DNA from: Pseudomonadota bacterium
Lineage (GTDB): Bacteria > Myxococcota > Myxococcia > Myxococcales > Myxococcaceae
DNA: 64,000 nucleotides
NCBI GenBank assembly: GCA_023426545.1
Contig: JAFAAN010000156.1
Coordinates: forward strand, 1 to 64,000
Direction: 5' to 3'
Shown here: one piece after another, positions 1 to 9,280 of the stretch
Layout of the letters: the number at the start of each line of letters is the position of its first letter
Position numbering within the stretch: the stretch's first letter is position 1
Program-made: the position numbers and the translations under genes
The notes under the pieces: generated by a model
Databases searched by the model: none
Seen by the model: only the letters and a program-made list of their open reading frames with translations
Told to the model about the DNA's origin: nothing

Positions 1-1168
1 GCGCGGCGCGGCGCGCCCGGCTCACGGAAGACGCGGAGGCGCCGGAGCCGCCGGACGACCGGGCCACCACGACGTTGGATGGCGTGGAGCCTCGGCCCAG
101 GGACGGCGCGGCGCCGACGCGCGAGGAGCGGATGCCACTCTGGCTGCCCTGACGGCTGGAGCGGCTGCCCGGCCGGCTGCGGCTGCCGCTGCCACGCTCG
201 TTGCCGCCGGAGACGCCGCCGCTCGGCATGGCGTCGAGCTCCTGGTCGGAGAGGTCGGCCACGGTGTCCAGCATCGCGTCGATGAACTCCTGCGCGTTCT
301 GGTAGCGGTCCTCCTTCTCCGGGGCGAGCGCCTTCTTGAAGAAGGCATCCAGCGTCGCCGGGACGGGGGCCCCCTGTCGCTTGGTGTTGACGGAGGGCAC
401 CGCCTGGGTGAGCGACGCCGTCAGCGCCTTGCGCACGGTGTTGGCGCCAAAGGGCGAGCTGCCCGTGAGGCAGAAGTAGAGGACGCCCGCCATGGAGTAC
501 AGGTCGGAGCGCTGGTCCACGGACTCGCCACCGGCCTGCTCGGGCGGCATGTACTGCGGGGTCCCCAGCACCTGGCCGGTGGAGGTGAGCTGCTCCTCCT
601 CCTCGGACTCCATGGCCTTCACCAGACCGAAGTCGAGCACCTTGACGAAGTCCTGGCCGCTGAGCTGCTGCACCATGATGTTGTGCGGCTTCAGGTCGCG
701 GTGGACGCAGCCCTCCGCGTGCGCGTGCGCCAGGCCCTGGCAGGCCTGCTCCACGAGGCTGATGGCGCGGCGCAGGGACATGGGACCCTGGCGCTTCACG
801 GTCTCCTTGAGGCTCTCGCCCTCCAGGAGCTCCATCACGTAGTAGCAGGTGCCGTCCGGCGCCCGTCCGAAGTCGAAGATGGTGATGACGTTCGGGTGGC
901 GCAGGCGGCTGGCGAGCTCCGCTTCGCGGCGGAAGCGCTCGAAGAACTGGGGCGCGGCGGCGAGTGACGGGTTGAGCGTCTTCACCGCCACCGGGCGCTG
1001 GACGGACGTCTGGGTGGCGCGGAACACCATGCCCATGCCGCCCTGGCCCAGCACGCTTTCGATTTTGTAACGGCCATCGAGGACCTGGCCCAGGATGTGG
1101 AGGCCCTGGCCGGAACAGAGGTGGTCGACGCCGTCGGTACTTCCGCAATGTGGGCAGGGAGCAGCCAT
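1..1168 (-). CDS. Ser/Thr protein kinase, C-terminus beyond left edge
   Basis: Eukaryotic-type kinase that would phosphorylate Ser/Thr on unknown partners. 389 residues are visible from an ATG at 1168, and the frame stays open to base 1. The kinase domain spans roughly residues 34-300: glycine loop GQGGMG (41-46), VAVK lysine (63), HRDLKPHN catalytic loop (156-163), DFG (179-181) and a MPPE activation-segment end (about 207-210). Ahead of it sits a short Cys-rich head, CPHC at 5-8 with H16 and C18, which could hold one zinc. After the domain the chain becomes Ser/Gly/Arg-rich, like the linker before a transmembrane or sensor part, which would lie outside the window. Such kinases are abundant in myxobacteria. 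Family certain; partner and full length unknown. Confidence 0.93.
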   Translation of the reverse strand, partial: MAAPCPHCGSTDGVDHLCSGQGLHILGQVLDGRYKIESVLGQGGMGMVFRATQTSVQRPVAVKTLNPSLAAAPQFFERFRREAELASRLRHPNVITIFDFGRAPDGTCYYVMELLEGESLKETVKRQGPMSLRRAISLVEQACQGLAHAHAEGCVHRDLKPHNIMVQQLSGQDFVKVLDFGLVKAMESEEEEQLTSTGQVLGTPQYMPPEQAGGESVDQRSDLYSMAGVLYFCLTGSSPFGANTVRKALTASLTQAVPSVNTKRQGAPVPATLDAFFKKALAPEKEDRYQNAQEFIDAMLDTVADLSDQELDAMPSGGVSGGNERGSGSRSRPGSRSSRQGSQSGIRSSRVGAAPSLGRGSTPSNVVVARSSGGSGASASSVSRARRAA

Positions 1169-1290
1169 GTGGGCCCGGAGTATAGTCAGGCCAAGCCCCG
1201 GTCCGGAACGCCCCTGTATGCCCGTGAAGCAAACGGACGGCCACATCCGGCATTCCCGAGGGGCCCCCGGGCTGTTACACCCCCGCCGCC

Positions 1291-3264
1291 ATGAGCCTCG
1301 TCATCGCCCAGGACCTCTGCCTCGCCTATGGAAAGAAGGTCCTCTTCGACCATGACAGTTTCACTCTGGGTCCAAGGGACCGGGTGGGCCTCGTCGGAGC
1401 CAACGGGACGGGCAAGAGCTCGCTGATGAAGATTCTGGCGGGCGTGGCCCAGCCGGACTCGGGGACGGTGCAGTACAGCCGCAAGGCCCGGGCGGGCTAT
1501 TTGCCGCAGGAAATCGCCGGGTTGCCGGAGGGGACGGTGGTGGAGGCGGTGATGAGCACCGTGCCCGGCCGCGATGCCCTGGAGGCTCGCCTCAAGGAGA
1601 CGGAGGGGGCGCTCGCCGCCGCCACGGACGAGGAGGACCAGCTCGAGCTGTCCCAGTCCCTGGCGGACCTCCACGCGGAGCTGGACGACTTCGAGAACCG
1701 GTACGGCCGCCACCACGCCGAGCGCATCCTCAAGGGCCTGGGCTTCCGCGACGCGGACCTGGCCAAGCCCACCTCCGCGCTGTCCGGAGGCTGGCGCATG
1801 CGCGCGGCCCTGGCGGGGCTGCTGCTCCAGGACCCGGACCTGCTGCTGCTGGACGAGCCCACCAACCACCTGGACGTGCCCACGCTCACGTGGTTCGACG
1901 ACTTCATGCGCCGCTCCAACAAGGCGCTGGTGCTCATCTCCCACGACAAGGACTTCCTCAACCGGCAGATCAACCGGGTGGTGTCCCTGGAAGTGGAGGG
2001 CGTGCGCGAGTACGCCGGCAACTATGACGAGTACAAGCGCCTGCGCGCGGAGGAGAAGGAGCTGCTGAAGGCGCGCGCCGAGAAGGTGGAGGCCCGGCGC
2101 GCCGAGCTGCAGGGCTTCATCGACCGCTTCGGCGCGAAGGCCACCAAGGCGCGGCAGGCCCAGAGCCGCGCGAAGATGCTGGAGAAGCTGGAGAAGGTGC
2201 AGGTCCTGGAGGAGCGGACGTCGATGAAGTTCCGCTTCCCCGAGGTGGAGCGAAGCGGCCGCGACGTGGTGACGCTGGAGGGCATCATCAAGCGCTACGG
2301 CGCGCAGACGGTGTACGACGGCCTCACCGGGCGCGTGGAGCGCGGGCAGCGCATCGCCGTGGTGGGCGCGAACGGCGCGGGCAAGACGACGCTGCTGAAG
2401 ATGGTGGCGGGCGAGCTGACGCCGGACGCTGGGACGGTGGCGCTCGGGCACAACGTGGTGGTGGGCTATTACGCGCAGCACCACGCGGACAAGCTGAACC
2501 GGCAGAACACCATCATCGAAGAGGTGCGTCCGCTGGCGGCGGACAAGCCGGAGAGCTACGTGCGCGGCGTGCTCGGCGCGTTCCTCTTCAGCGGCGATGA
2601 TGTGGAGAAGCCCATCGGCGTGCTCAGCGGTGGCGAGCGGGCGCGCGTGGCGCTGGCCAAGCTGCTGCTGGTTCCTTCCAACTTCCTGCTGATGGACGAG
2701 CCCACCAACCACCTGGACCTGGACTCCTCCGAGATGCTGATCGAGGCGCTGAAGAGCTACGGCGGCACGCTGCTGTTCGTCAGCCACAACCGCAGCTTCA
2801 TCAACGGGCTGGCGTCCCATGTGTGGGAGGTGGCGGACGGCAAGCTCACGCCGCATCCAGGCAACCTGGACGACTACCTCTACCACCAGCAGCAGCTCCA
2901 GCAGGCCGCGGCGGAAGCGGCGGCCTCGGCCGCGGGGGGCGCTCGCGGCGAGAAGGTGTCCTCCGGGCCGATGACGGAGAAGGACCGCAAGCGCCTGGAG
3001 GCGGAGGCGCGTCAGCGCCGCAGCGTGGTGGAAGGGCCCATCAAGAAGGAGATCGCGAAGCTGGAGGCGCGCATCGCCGAGCTGGAGGCCGGGCAGAAGG
3101 AGCGCGAGGCGCAGCTCGCGGACCCGGCCCTCTACAACGACTTCGCGCGTGCCAAGCCGCTGATGGACACGCACCGGGCGGGCAAGGAGGAGCTGGAAGC
3201 GCTCTATGCCCAGTGGGAGGCCGCGCAGGAGAAGCTGGCCGAGGCGTCCGCGTCGCTCGGGTGA
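1291..3264 (+). CDS. ABC-F family ATP-binding protein
   Basis: Soluble tandem ABC ATPase of 657 residues with no membrane segment. Known ABC-F proteins bind the ribosome and act on stalled or early elongation complexes. First Walker A GANGTGKS at 36-43, then signature LSGG and Walker B with DEPTNHLD. Second half repeats GANGAGKT, LSGGERARVALA and DEPTNHLD. A basic, Glu-rich linker separates the two cassettes, as in ABC-F, and the last 100 or so residues are predicted coiled coil as in Uup/YheS types. The ATG at 1291 has no clear Shine-Dalgarno, but residues 1-30 match the usual N-terminus. Divergent from the kinase and convergent with the zinc-ribbon gene. Which subfamily (Uup, YheS, EttA) is not settled. 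Confidence 0.95.
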   Translation: MSLVIAQDLCLAYGKKVLFDHDSFTLGPRDRVGLVGANGTGKSSLMKILAGVAQPDSGTVQYSRKARAGYLPQEIAGLPEGTVVEAVMSTVPGRDALEARLKETEGALAAATDEEDQLELSQSLADLHAELDDFENRYGRHHAERILKGLGFRDADLAKPTSALSGGWRMRAALAGLLLQDPDLLLLDEPTNHLDVPTLTWFDDFMRRSNKALVLISHDKDFLNRQINRVVSLEVEGVREYAGNYDEYKRLRAEEKELLKARAEKVEARRAELQGFIDRFGAKATKARQAQSRAKMLEKLEKVQVLEERTSMKFRFPEVERSGRDVVTLEGIIKRYGAQTVYDGLTGRVERGQRIAVVGANGAGKTTLLKMVAGELTPDAGTVALGHNVVVGYYAQHHADKLNRQNTIIEEVRPLAADKPESYVRGVLGAFLFSGDDVEKPIGVLSGGERARVALAKLLLVPSNFLLMDEPTNHLDLDSSEMLIEALKSYGGTLLFVSHNRSFINGLASHVWEVADGKLTPHPGNLDDYLYHQQQLQQAAAEAAASAAGGARGEKVSSGPMTEKDRKRLEAEARQRRSVVEGPIKKEIAKLEARIAELEAGQKEREAQLADPALYNDFARAKPLMDTHRAGKEELEALYAQWEAAQEKLAEASASLG

Positions 3265-3272
3265 CGTGGCGC

Positions 3273-3299
3273 AGCGCCGGGCGGACGCCCACTGGCGCT
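3273..3299. terminator. Hairpin between convergent genes
   Basis: AGCGCC-GGGCG / CGCCC-act-GGCGCT forms an almost continuous stem with a 2-base loop and a 3-base bulge, filling the 33 bp between the ABC-F stop and the zinc-ribbon stop. There is no U-tract, so it may act as an RNA-end stabiliser rather than a classical terminator. Confidence 0.45.
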
Positions 3300-3978
3300 A
3301 GATGCCGGCACGGCCGCGGCGCATCAGCTCCCGGAACAGCCACGCCACGGCGGCCGAGATGAACCCGTCGATGTTGAGAGAGGCGCCTTTCTTGGTTGGG
3401 ACGACGAGAGGGATGTAGCCGTCCTCGCGGTTGAGCTCGTCCGTGAAGGGGATGGCGCCGCTGGGCGCGCAGCTCCCGCAGTAGAGCGCGTCTTCCCACA
3501 CGAAGCCGTGCTGCGGCCGAAGGTTGCGCTCGCACGTGGTGCAGCTCGGCCTCCCTTCGATGTTCACGGAAGGCCGGACGTTGAGCGGCTCGTTCCGGTA
3601 CTCCTCCACGGCGTCCTGCAGCAGTTCGAGCTCACCGGCATCCAGCGCCACGCCCGCGCAGCCCGCGCACACCTCCAGGGGCACGCCCAACGCCTCCACC
3701 ACGGGCATGGGGGCCTCGCCACAGCGGGGACAGGTGGGCGCATGGGTGCGGCAGTCCGTGCAGCGCCGCACGCCCCGGAGCTCCGCCTGACAGCCCTTGC
3801 AGATGCCCGGCTTGCCCTCCGCGCGGCGCAGGAGCGTTTCCGAGACGGAGCCGCCCATGAGTTTCGCGAGGGCCTCGCCCTCGAACCACACGGCACCGCA
3901 GCCGGTGCAGGTTTCCATCGGGAGCTCACCGCTGGGGGTGAACTGCATCGAGGTCTGGCAGAAGGGGCAGGGGCTCAT
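3298..3978 (-). CDS. Multi zinc-ribbon protein
   Basis: 226 residues dominated by paired CxxC knuckles: CPFC near the N-terminus with CTGCG, then CKGC, CTDC, CPRCG, CAGC, CTTC and CGSC. The first unit resembles the TFIIB-type zinc ribbon (zf-TFIIB) seen in small bacterial proteins, and the same type recurs in the middle (CPRCGEAP...VCAGC). A hydrophobic stretch near the C-terminus (FISAAVAWLF) could touch the membrane. About four zinc sites can be drawn. No catalytic motif is visible, so the role (protein or nucleic-acid contact) is unknown. Convergent with the ABC-F gene. Confidence 0.8.
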   Translation of the reverse strand: MSPCPFCQTSMQFTPSGELPMETCTGCGAVWFEGEALAKLMGGSVSETLLRRAEGKPGICKGCQAELRGVRRCTDCRTHAPTCPRCGEAPMPVVEALGVPLEVCAGCAGVALDAGELELLQDAVEEYRNEPLNVRPSVNIEGRPSCTTCERNLRPQHGFVWEDALYCGSCAPSGAIPFTDELNREDGYIPLVVPTKKGASLNIDGFISAAVAWLFRELMRRGRAGI

Positions 3979-4049
3979 GGAAAGAGCCTATAGGCGCTCG
4001 CCCCCGGGAGCGAAAGCCGGGCATCCTCTAAAATCAGGGCTCGCGGCCT

Positions 4050-6296
4050 TCAGGCGCGAAGCCGCTTGCGGCGCTCCCGTTTGGCACGGGGCTCCGCGTG
4101 CGTGGACCTGGCCGTATCGCGCAGCTCGTCGGGCAGGGGCAGGGACTGCGACGGGCGCGCTCCGGGCGAGAGGGCGCTGTCCACGGACGTGGCCTCCGCG
4201 GGCTGCTGCTCGGAGGGCAGGGCGGGGAGGCGGATGATGAAGGTGGTGCCTTCGTTCGCCTTGCTCTGCAAGGAGATGCTGCCGCCGTGGTTCTTCACGA
4301 TGCGCTGGCAGATGGCCAGTCCCAGGCCCGTGCCCTTCTGCTTCGTCGTGAAGAAGGGGACGAAGATGTGCGGGTGCTGGTCCGGAGGAATGCCCGGGCC
4401 GTTGTCGGACACCTGGACCTCCACGAACTCGGTGCCGGCGCTGCGCAGCTCGCCGAAGCGCTCCGGCTTCTCCGTGCGCACGCTGATGCGGCCCTCGCGC
4501 GAGCCCAGCGCCTGCACCGCGTTCTGCACCAGGTTGATGAGCACCTGCTTGAGCTGCTCCGCGTCGCCGTCCACGCGCGGAAGCATCAAGTCCAGCTCCA
4601 CGGCGAGGCTGAGGTTGGGCGGCACGTCGTTCTGGATGAGCCGCATGGTGCGCGTCACCACCTCGTTGAGGTCGGTGGTGCCGAAGCTCTGCTTCATCGG
4701 GCGCGCATAGTCGAGGAACGCCGTCACCACGCCGTTGAGCCGGTTGACCTCCTCGACGATGACCTCGAGGAACTCGGCGTCCTCGCCGTGGAACTGCGCC
4801 GGGTCCAGGCACTGCGCCGCGCCCTTGATGGCTCCCAGCGGGTTGCGAATCTCGTGTGCGAGGCCCGCCGCCATCTCACCCAGCGCGGCCAGGCGGTCGC
4901 GCTCGCGAATCTTCTCGTACAGCTTGGAGTTCTCCAGCACCGTCGTCAGCCGCTCCGCCACCTCCAGGATGATGGCGATTTCGTCGGACGCGTAGGCCTC
5001 CGGCACCCGCTCGTCCCACAGGTTGAGGAACCCGATGACGCGGTCATTGCCCATCAGCGGCACGGTGATGCCGGACTTCACCTGCACCAGCGCCGAGCGC
5101 GTGTCGTTGAGGCGCTTGAGCTCGTCGCGGTAGCGCTTGCCCTCCACGGCCTGCAGCCGCATGGTCGCCATGCGGCGCTCCACGTTCTCCCGCAGCACCG
5201 CCTTCTGGCCGCTGGCCGCCGCGAAGAGCAGGCCGCGCGCCACGGCCGTGTCCAGGAAGGCCACCGGCAGCGGCCCCCGCGAGTCCAGCAGCCGGTACCC
5301 GGGCCGGTCCTCCGCGAGCAGGTACACCGACGCGTGCGTCACCCGGCCCGTTTCGTGGAGGGTATCCAGCACCATCCGGGCCAGCTCGGAGATGTCGATG
5401 ACGTTCGCCATGCGCGCGCGCAGCGCGCCCATCGACTCCAGCAGGGCGAAGCGCTCGCGGAAGAAGATGCGCACCACCATCTCCTCCACCTTCACCTTCA
5501 GCGGCTCCAGGAGGATGAGGATGACGAACGCGGCCACCACGGTGTTGAAGAGGAAGAGGCCCGTGTTCTCCTCCACCCACGCCGTCAGCACCGTGAAGAC
5601 GGCCGCGAGGATGCTGGCCAGCACCGTCTGCGAGGCGATCTTGCCCAGCAGCTCGTGCAGGTCCATGAGCCGCAGCCGCAGCAGCGTGTGGGCCAGGAAG
5701 AACAGGTACAGCGTGGAGAAGACCGACCCCAGCGTGGGGAAGGGGATTCCGAAGCTGACCAGGAAGTCCAGCGCGGAGAAGAGGATGGCCGCGCCGGCGC
5801 CACTGGCCAGGTACGCCAGCCGGAACTTCTCGATGCGGGACTCGGTGGTGCGGACCCGGTGGACCAGCAACGAACCGTAGGTCAGCAGCGTACCCAGCAC
5901 CCACACGCCCATGCCCACCCGCGCCCAGGGCTTGTCGGCCAGGGGGGTGACGGCCACGGCCAGTCCCAGCACGGCCGAGAGGAGGGCGAGCCGGCGGCCC
6001 ACCAGATGGGTCCCCTTGCTGACGCCCAGGAACTCCAGGAAGAAGGCCACCGCGGCGCCGGGAACCAGCGAGGCCACCAGGATGGTGGTGCCCAGCGAGA
6101 TGCGGGAGGCCCAGGGGTAGACCGCCGCGGGGAAGATGCTGTGGAAGAACAACGACAGGTAGTAGCCGGCGACCGTCAGCGCGAAGACGGAGTACAGCGT
6201 CAGCACCCTGGGCCGGCCGGGCCGCAGCAACATGGACACGCCCAGGGCGAGCCCGATGATGGAGGCCAGCAGCGCGCTCTGTGTCCGGATGTCCAT
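4050..6296 (-). CDS. Membrane sensor histidine kinase (7TM-like, GAF, HisKA, HATPase)
   Basis: 748-residue hybrid-free kinase. Residues 1 to about 270 contain seven or eight hydrophobic segments, like the histidine-kinase 7TM module. A GAF-like domain follows (about 295-460), then HisKA with phospho-acceptor GLAHEIRNPLG, then HATPase with the N box, DNGPGIPP and GTGLGLAI motifs. The C-terminal 60 residues are basic and disordered. It should autophosphorylate the H-box histidine in response to a membrane or ligand signal and pass phosphate to a response regulator. No receiver or regulator gene is adjacent, so this is an orphan kinase, as is common in Myxococcus. Divergent from the transglycosylase gene across 107 bp. 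Confidence 0.94.
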   Translation of the reverse strand: MDIRTQSALLASIIGLALGVSMLLRPGRPRVLTLYSVFALTVAGYYLSLFFHSIFPAAVYPWASRISLGTTILVASLVPGAAVAFFLEFLGVSKGTHLVGRRLALLSAVLGLAVAVTPLADKPWARVGMGVWVLGTLLTYGSLLVHRVRTTESRIEKFRLAYLASGAGAAILFSALDFLVSFGIPFPTLGSVFSTLYLFFLAHTLLRLRLMDLHELLGKIASQTVLASILAAVFTVLTAWVEENTGLFLFNTVVAAFVILILLEPLKVKVEEMVVRIFFRERFALLESMGALRARMANVIDISELARMVLDTLHETGRVTHASVYLLAEDRPGYRLLDSRGPLPVAFLDTAVARGLLFAAASGQKAVLRENVERRMATMRLQAVEGKRYRDELKRLNDTRSALVQVKSGITVPLMGNDRVIGFLNLWDERVPEAYASDEIAIILEVAERLTTVLENSKLYEKIRERDRLAALGEMAAGLAHEIRNPLGAIKGAAQCLDPAQFHGEDAEFLEVIVEEVNRLNGVVTAFLDYARPMKQSFGTTDLNEVVTRTMRLIQNDVPPNLSLAVELDLMLPRVDGDAEQLKQVLINLVQNAVQALGSREGRISVRTEKPERFGELRSAGTEFVEVQVSDNGPGIPPDQHPHIFVPFFTTKQKGTGLGLAICQRIVKNHGGSISLQSKANEGTTFIIRLPALPSEQQPAEATSVDSALSPGARPSQSLPLPDELRDTARSTHAEPRAKRERRKRLRA

Positions 6297-6403
6297 GAGG
6301 TTGCGGACAGTCTAACCTGTGTCAGCCTCCGGAAATTTTCCACGACCTGCCGGTTGTCCTGGGGCGAGCCCGCGCGCATCTCCCTGCGACCCAGCCCCCG
6401 CGT

Positions 6404-8812
6404 ATGAAGAAGCCCTTCCTGTCCAAGCTCGCCGTCGCCGCCTCCGCGCTCTTGATGTCCGCGCAGGCACCCTCCCCACGGGCGGTTTCGTCCGCTCCGG
6501 CCGAGTCCGAGGCGTCCGAAGCGCCGGCCCAGCACTCCAGCAACGCGCCCCCGGAGGCGCAGCTGTCGCCGCCGCCGGATTCGGAGAAGGCGCCGCTGCC
6601 CGTGGGGTATGTGGAGGTGCTCAACCCCGCCTTCCCCAACGCCGCTCCGCCCACGCCGGTGGTGCACCGGGGCCGCCGCTATGGGCTGGAGGACCTGGCC
6701 CCGTACTTCGGTGAGGGGAAGAAGAAGGAGGCGCGCGATGCGTTCGACCGTGGACAGTACGCGCGCGTCCGGGAGCTGCTGAAGGACGAGGGCCACAGCG
6801 CGCCGGTCCGCTACCTGCGCGCCCTGGCCGCCGTGCGCGCCGGGGACGACGCGTCCGCCGCAGAGGAGTTCACGGCGCTGGCGCCTGACTACCCCGCGCT
6901 GAGAGACCGCTGCCTGACCCACGGCGGCGTGGCGCTGGAGAGCCTGCGCCGCTTCGACGAGGCGGCGGTGCTGCTGGAGCAGGTGCCGCCCGCGTCGAAG
7001 CTGTACGTGGACGCGCGGCTGGCGCTGTCGCGGGTGCTCCGCAAGAAGCGGGACGCGGCGGGCGCGATGGCCGCGTTGGAGCCGCTCACGTCGCGCCCGG
7101 CGCCCAGCTGGGGCCGCAACGTGGGCGCCGAGGCGCTGATGGCCATCGCCGACATCGCCGCGGAGAAGAAGGACAAGGCCGCCGAGCGCGCCGCCCTGTG
7201 GCGCCTGTGGGCCGCGCATCCGCTGTCCGCCCTGTCGAAGCAGGCGGAGAAGCGCCTCAAGGGGCTGACGCCGCCGGTGGAGGCGAAGGTGGGGCGCGGC
7301 GAGGCGCTGGTGGAGCTGCACCGCAACAAGGCCGGATTGGAGCAGCTCGAGCCGCTGCTGCCGCAGCTCCAGCTCCCGGAACCGCTCGCCTGCCGCGCGC
7401 ACTTCGCCTTCGGCAAGGGCCTGCGCAAGGAGCGCCAGCACACGCGCGCCATCCAGGTGCTGACGCCCGTGGCGGAGAAGTGCCAGGACCGCGACCTGCT
7501 GGCGCGCGTGCTGTACGTGCTCGGCTCGTCTCGCTCCATCGTCGACCAGACGCGCGGCATGGAGACCTACGAGCGGCTGGCGCGCGAGTTCCCGGACCAC
7601 TCGTTCGCGGATGACGGCCTGTTCTACGCGGCCGACCTGTACCTGAAGACGGGGCGCCCCAAGGAGGCCATGGCCCGGCTGGACACGCTGGCCCGCCTGT
7701 ACCCCCAGGGGGACTTCCTGGGCGAGGCGCTGTTCAAGGCCTTCTGGATCGCGCGTACGACGGGCGTCGAGGACGGGGGCCTGTCGTTCCTGGACCGCAT
7801 CGAGGCCCAGTTCGCCAAGGCGGACGAGAGCTACGACGTGGAGCGCGCGCGCTACTGGCGGGCGCGGACGATGCAGGAGAAGGGCAACGTCCAGGGCGCG
7901 GCGGAGCTGTTCGAGAAGCTCTCCGTGGACCACCCCGCCACGTACTACGGGCTGATGGCCCGCTCGCAGCTGGCGAACGTGGACCCGGCGCGGCTGGAGA
8001 AGGTGTCCGCGGAGATCTTCTCCGTGCCCGACGCTGTCAGCCCCTGGCCGCTCTTCGCCGGCCCCATGGGCGAGGACCCGCACTTCCGCGCCGGGGTGGA
8101 GCTGTACCGCCTGGGCTTCACGGAGGCCGTGTCCTCCGAGCTGCTCGCCGTCAACCGGACGAACCTGCCCGCCGAGTCGGTGCGCCTGCTGGTGCTGGTG
8201 CTACACGAGGCGGGTGACGAGCGCGCGGCGCACGCGGTGGCGCGGCTGGCGCTGCGCAAGGACCTGAGCGGGCGCATCACCCCCGAGACGCGCGTGGTGT
8301 GGGAGGTGGCCTATCCCAACGCCTTCCGGGAGCTCATCGAGAAGCACACCGCGGACGCGGGCGTGGAGCCGGACCTGCTCCAGGCGCTGATGCGCGAGGA
8401 GAGTGCGCTGGACCCCAAGGCCCTGTCCTGGGCGGGCGCGCTGGGGCTCACCCAGCTGATGCCCTCCACCGCGAAGGGCGTGGCGCGCGAGCTGAAGCTC
8501 AAGCGCTTCAGCGTGGACCAGCTGCTCCAGCCGGACCTGAACATCCGCCTGGGCGCTCACTACCTCGGCGGGCTGCTGAAGCGCTTCAACGGGCACACGC
8601 CCTACGCCGTGGGCAGCTACAACGCCGGGCCGGGCGCGGTGAATCGTTGGAGGTCCGACAAGCCGCACCTGGCGCTCGACGCGTGGGTGGAGGAGATCCC
8701 CATCTCCGAGACGCGCGGCTACATCAAGCGCGTGCTCCGCTCCTTCAACACGTACCAGCTGCTCTATGGCCGGGCGCCGAAGCTGCCCGTGCTCAAGAGC
8801 GCGTCGAAGTAG
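6404..8812 (+). CDS. Soluble lytic murein transglycosylase, Slt70-like
   Basis: 802 residues. The N-terminus has a signal peptide (KK, hydrophobic core, ending SAQA). Residues about 90-610 are a long helical superhelix with TPR-like repeats, as in the Slt70 ring. The catalytic SLT domain is at the C-terminus: MREESALDPKALS with the catalytic Glu, then GLTQLMPSTA, then YNAGPGAVNRW. It cleaves the MurNAc-GlcNAc bond of peptidoglycan in the periplasm. The linker at 25-60 is Pro/Ser-rich. Longer than E. coli Slt70 by roughly 150 residues. Start ATG lacks a strong Shine-Dalgarno but is the only one giving a signal peptide. Monocistronic. Confidence 0.94.
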   Translation: MKKPFLSKLAVAASALLMSAQAPSPRAVSSAPAESEASEAPAQHSSNAPPEAQLSPPPDSEKAPLPVGYVEVLNPAFPNAAPPTPVVHRGRRYGLEDLAPYFGEGKKKEARDAFDRGQYARVRELLKDEGHSAPVRYLRALAAVRAGDDASAAEEFTALAPDYPALRDRCLTHGGVALESLRRFDEAAVLLEQVPPASKLYVDARLALSRVLRKKRDAAGAMAALEPLTSRPAPSWGRNVGAEALMAIADIAAEKKDKAAERAALWRLWAAHPLSALSKQAEKRLKGLTPPVEAKVGRGEALVELHRNKAGLEQLEPLLPQLQLPEPLACRAHFAFGKGLRKERQHTRAIQVLTPVAEKCQDRDLLARVLYVLGSSRSIVDQTRGMETYERLAREFPDHSFADDGLFYAADLYLKTGRPKEAMARLDTLARLYPQGDFLGEALFKAFWIARTTGVEDGGLSFLDRIEAQFAKADESYDVERARYWRARTMQEKGNVQGAAELFEKLSVDHPATYYGLMARSQLANVDPARLEKVSAEIFSVPDAVSPWPLFAGPMGEDPHFRAGVELYRLGFTEAVSSELLAVNRTNLPAESVRLLVLVLHEAGDERAAHAVARLALRKDLSGRITPETRVVWEVAYPNAFRELIEKHTADAGVEPDLLQALMREESALDPKALSWAGALGLTQLMPSTAKGVARELKLKRFSVDQLLQPDLNIRLGAHYLGGLLKRFNGHTPYAVGSYNAGPGAVNRWRSDKPHLALDAWVEEIPISETRGYIKRVLRSFNTYQLLYGRAPKLPVLKSASK

Positions 8813-8996
8813 GGACGTGGCCGTCCGCCCGGCGAATTCCGGGTGGTGGGAGTGGAGAATTCGTGCGGAATGGGGTGCGGAGGCGGGGTGTTGTGTCCAC
8901 GCCCGTAAAAAGGGTGCCTGTGAAGGGGGGACCCCCTATGCAACCGGCCGGAAACGTGACACACGGCCGGTGCCGCACCTTCACACGGCGTGGCAA

Positions 8997-9018
8997 CCAG
9001 CTCAATTCATGAAGCTGG
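8997..9018 (+). promoter_or_regulatory. Leader hairpin before cold-shock gene
   Basis: CCAGCT and AGCTGG arms around a 10-base loop, 24 bases before the cold-shock ATG and just before the purine-rich ribosome site. It could gate translation by temperature, as leaders of csp mRNAs do in other bacteria. Only a six-pair stem, so this is tentative. Confidence 0.3.
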
Positions 9019-9042
9019 CAGAGAAAGAAGAAGAGAAGCGTA

Positions 9043-9246
9043 ATGGCGACTGGTACCGTGAAGTGGTTCAACGACGCGAAGGGCTTTGGGTTCATCATGC
9101 AGGACGGCGGGGGCGAGGACCTCTTCTGCCACCACACTGCGATTCAGACCCAGGGCTTCCGCACGCTGCAGGAAGGCCAGAAGGTCGAGTTCGACGTGGC
9201 CCGTGGCCCCAAGGGCCTGCAGGCTCAGAACGTTCGCCCGGTCTGA
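9043..9246 (+). CDS. Cold-shock domain protein (CspA family)
   Basis: 67-residue single OB-fold protein. RNP1 (KGFGFI) and RNP2-like (DLFCHH) motifs are present, and the opening TGTVKWFND is diagnostic. Binds single-stranded RNA or DNA and acts as an RNA chaperone. The usual phenylalanine/valine in RNP2 (VFVH) is replaced by LFCHH, an unusual variant. The ribosome site is a purine run ending GAGAAG. A long leader precedes it and a strong terminator follows, so it is monocistronic. M. xanthus is known to carry several csp genes; which one this is cannot be told here. Confidence 0.96.
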   Translation: MATGTVKWFNDAKGFGFIMQDGGGEDLFCHHTAIQTQGFRTLQEGQKVEFDVARGPKGLQAQNVRPV

Positions 9247-9280
9247 GTTCCTACTGAGCGCTTAGCGCGCTCGGTCCGAA

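Noticed and set aside
1181..1186. TATAGT as a -10 for the ABC-F gene
   Set aside because: No acceptable -35 at 16-18 bases and more than 100 bases from the start.
1186..3174. 662-codon frame antisense to the ABC-F gene
   Set aside because: Leu/Arg/His-rich composition with no domain; a shadow of strong third-position GC in the sense gene.
8832..8865. CGAATTC / GAATTCG inverted repeat after the transglycosylase gene
   Set aside because: 17-base loop, no U-tract and only seven pairs; no role can be argued.
8943..8971. ACCGGCC / GGCCGGT inverted repeat in the cold-shock leader
   Set aside because: 15-base spacer; expected by chance in GC-rich DNA.
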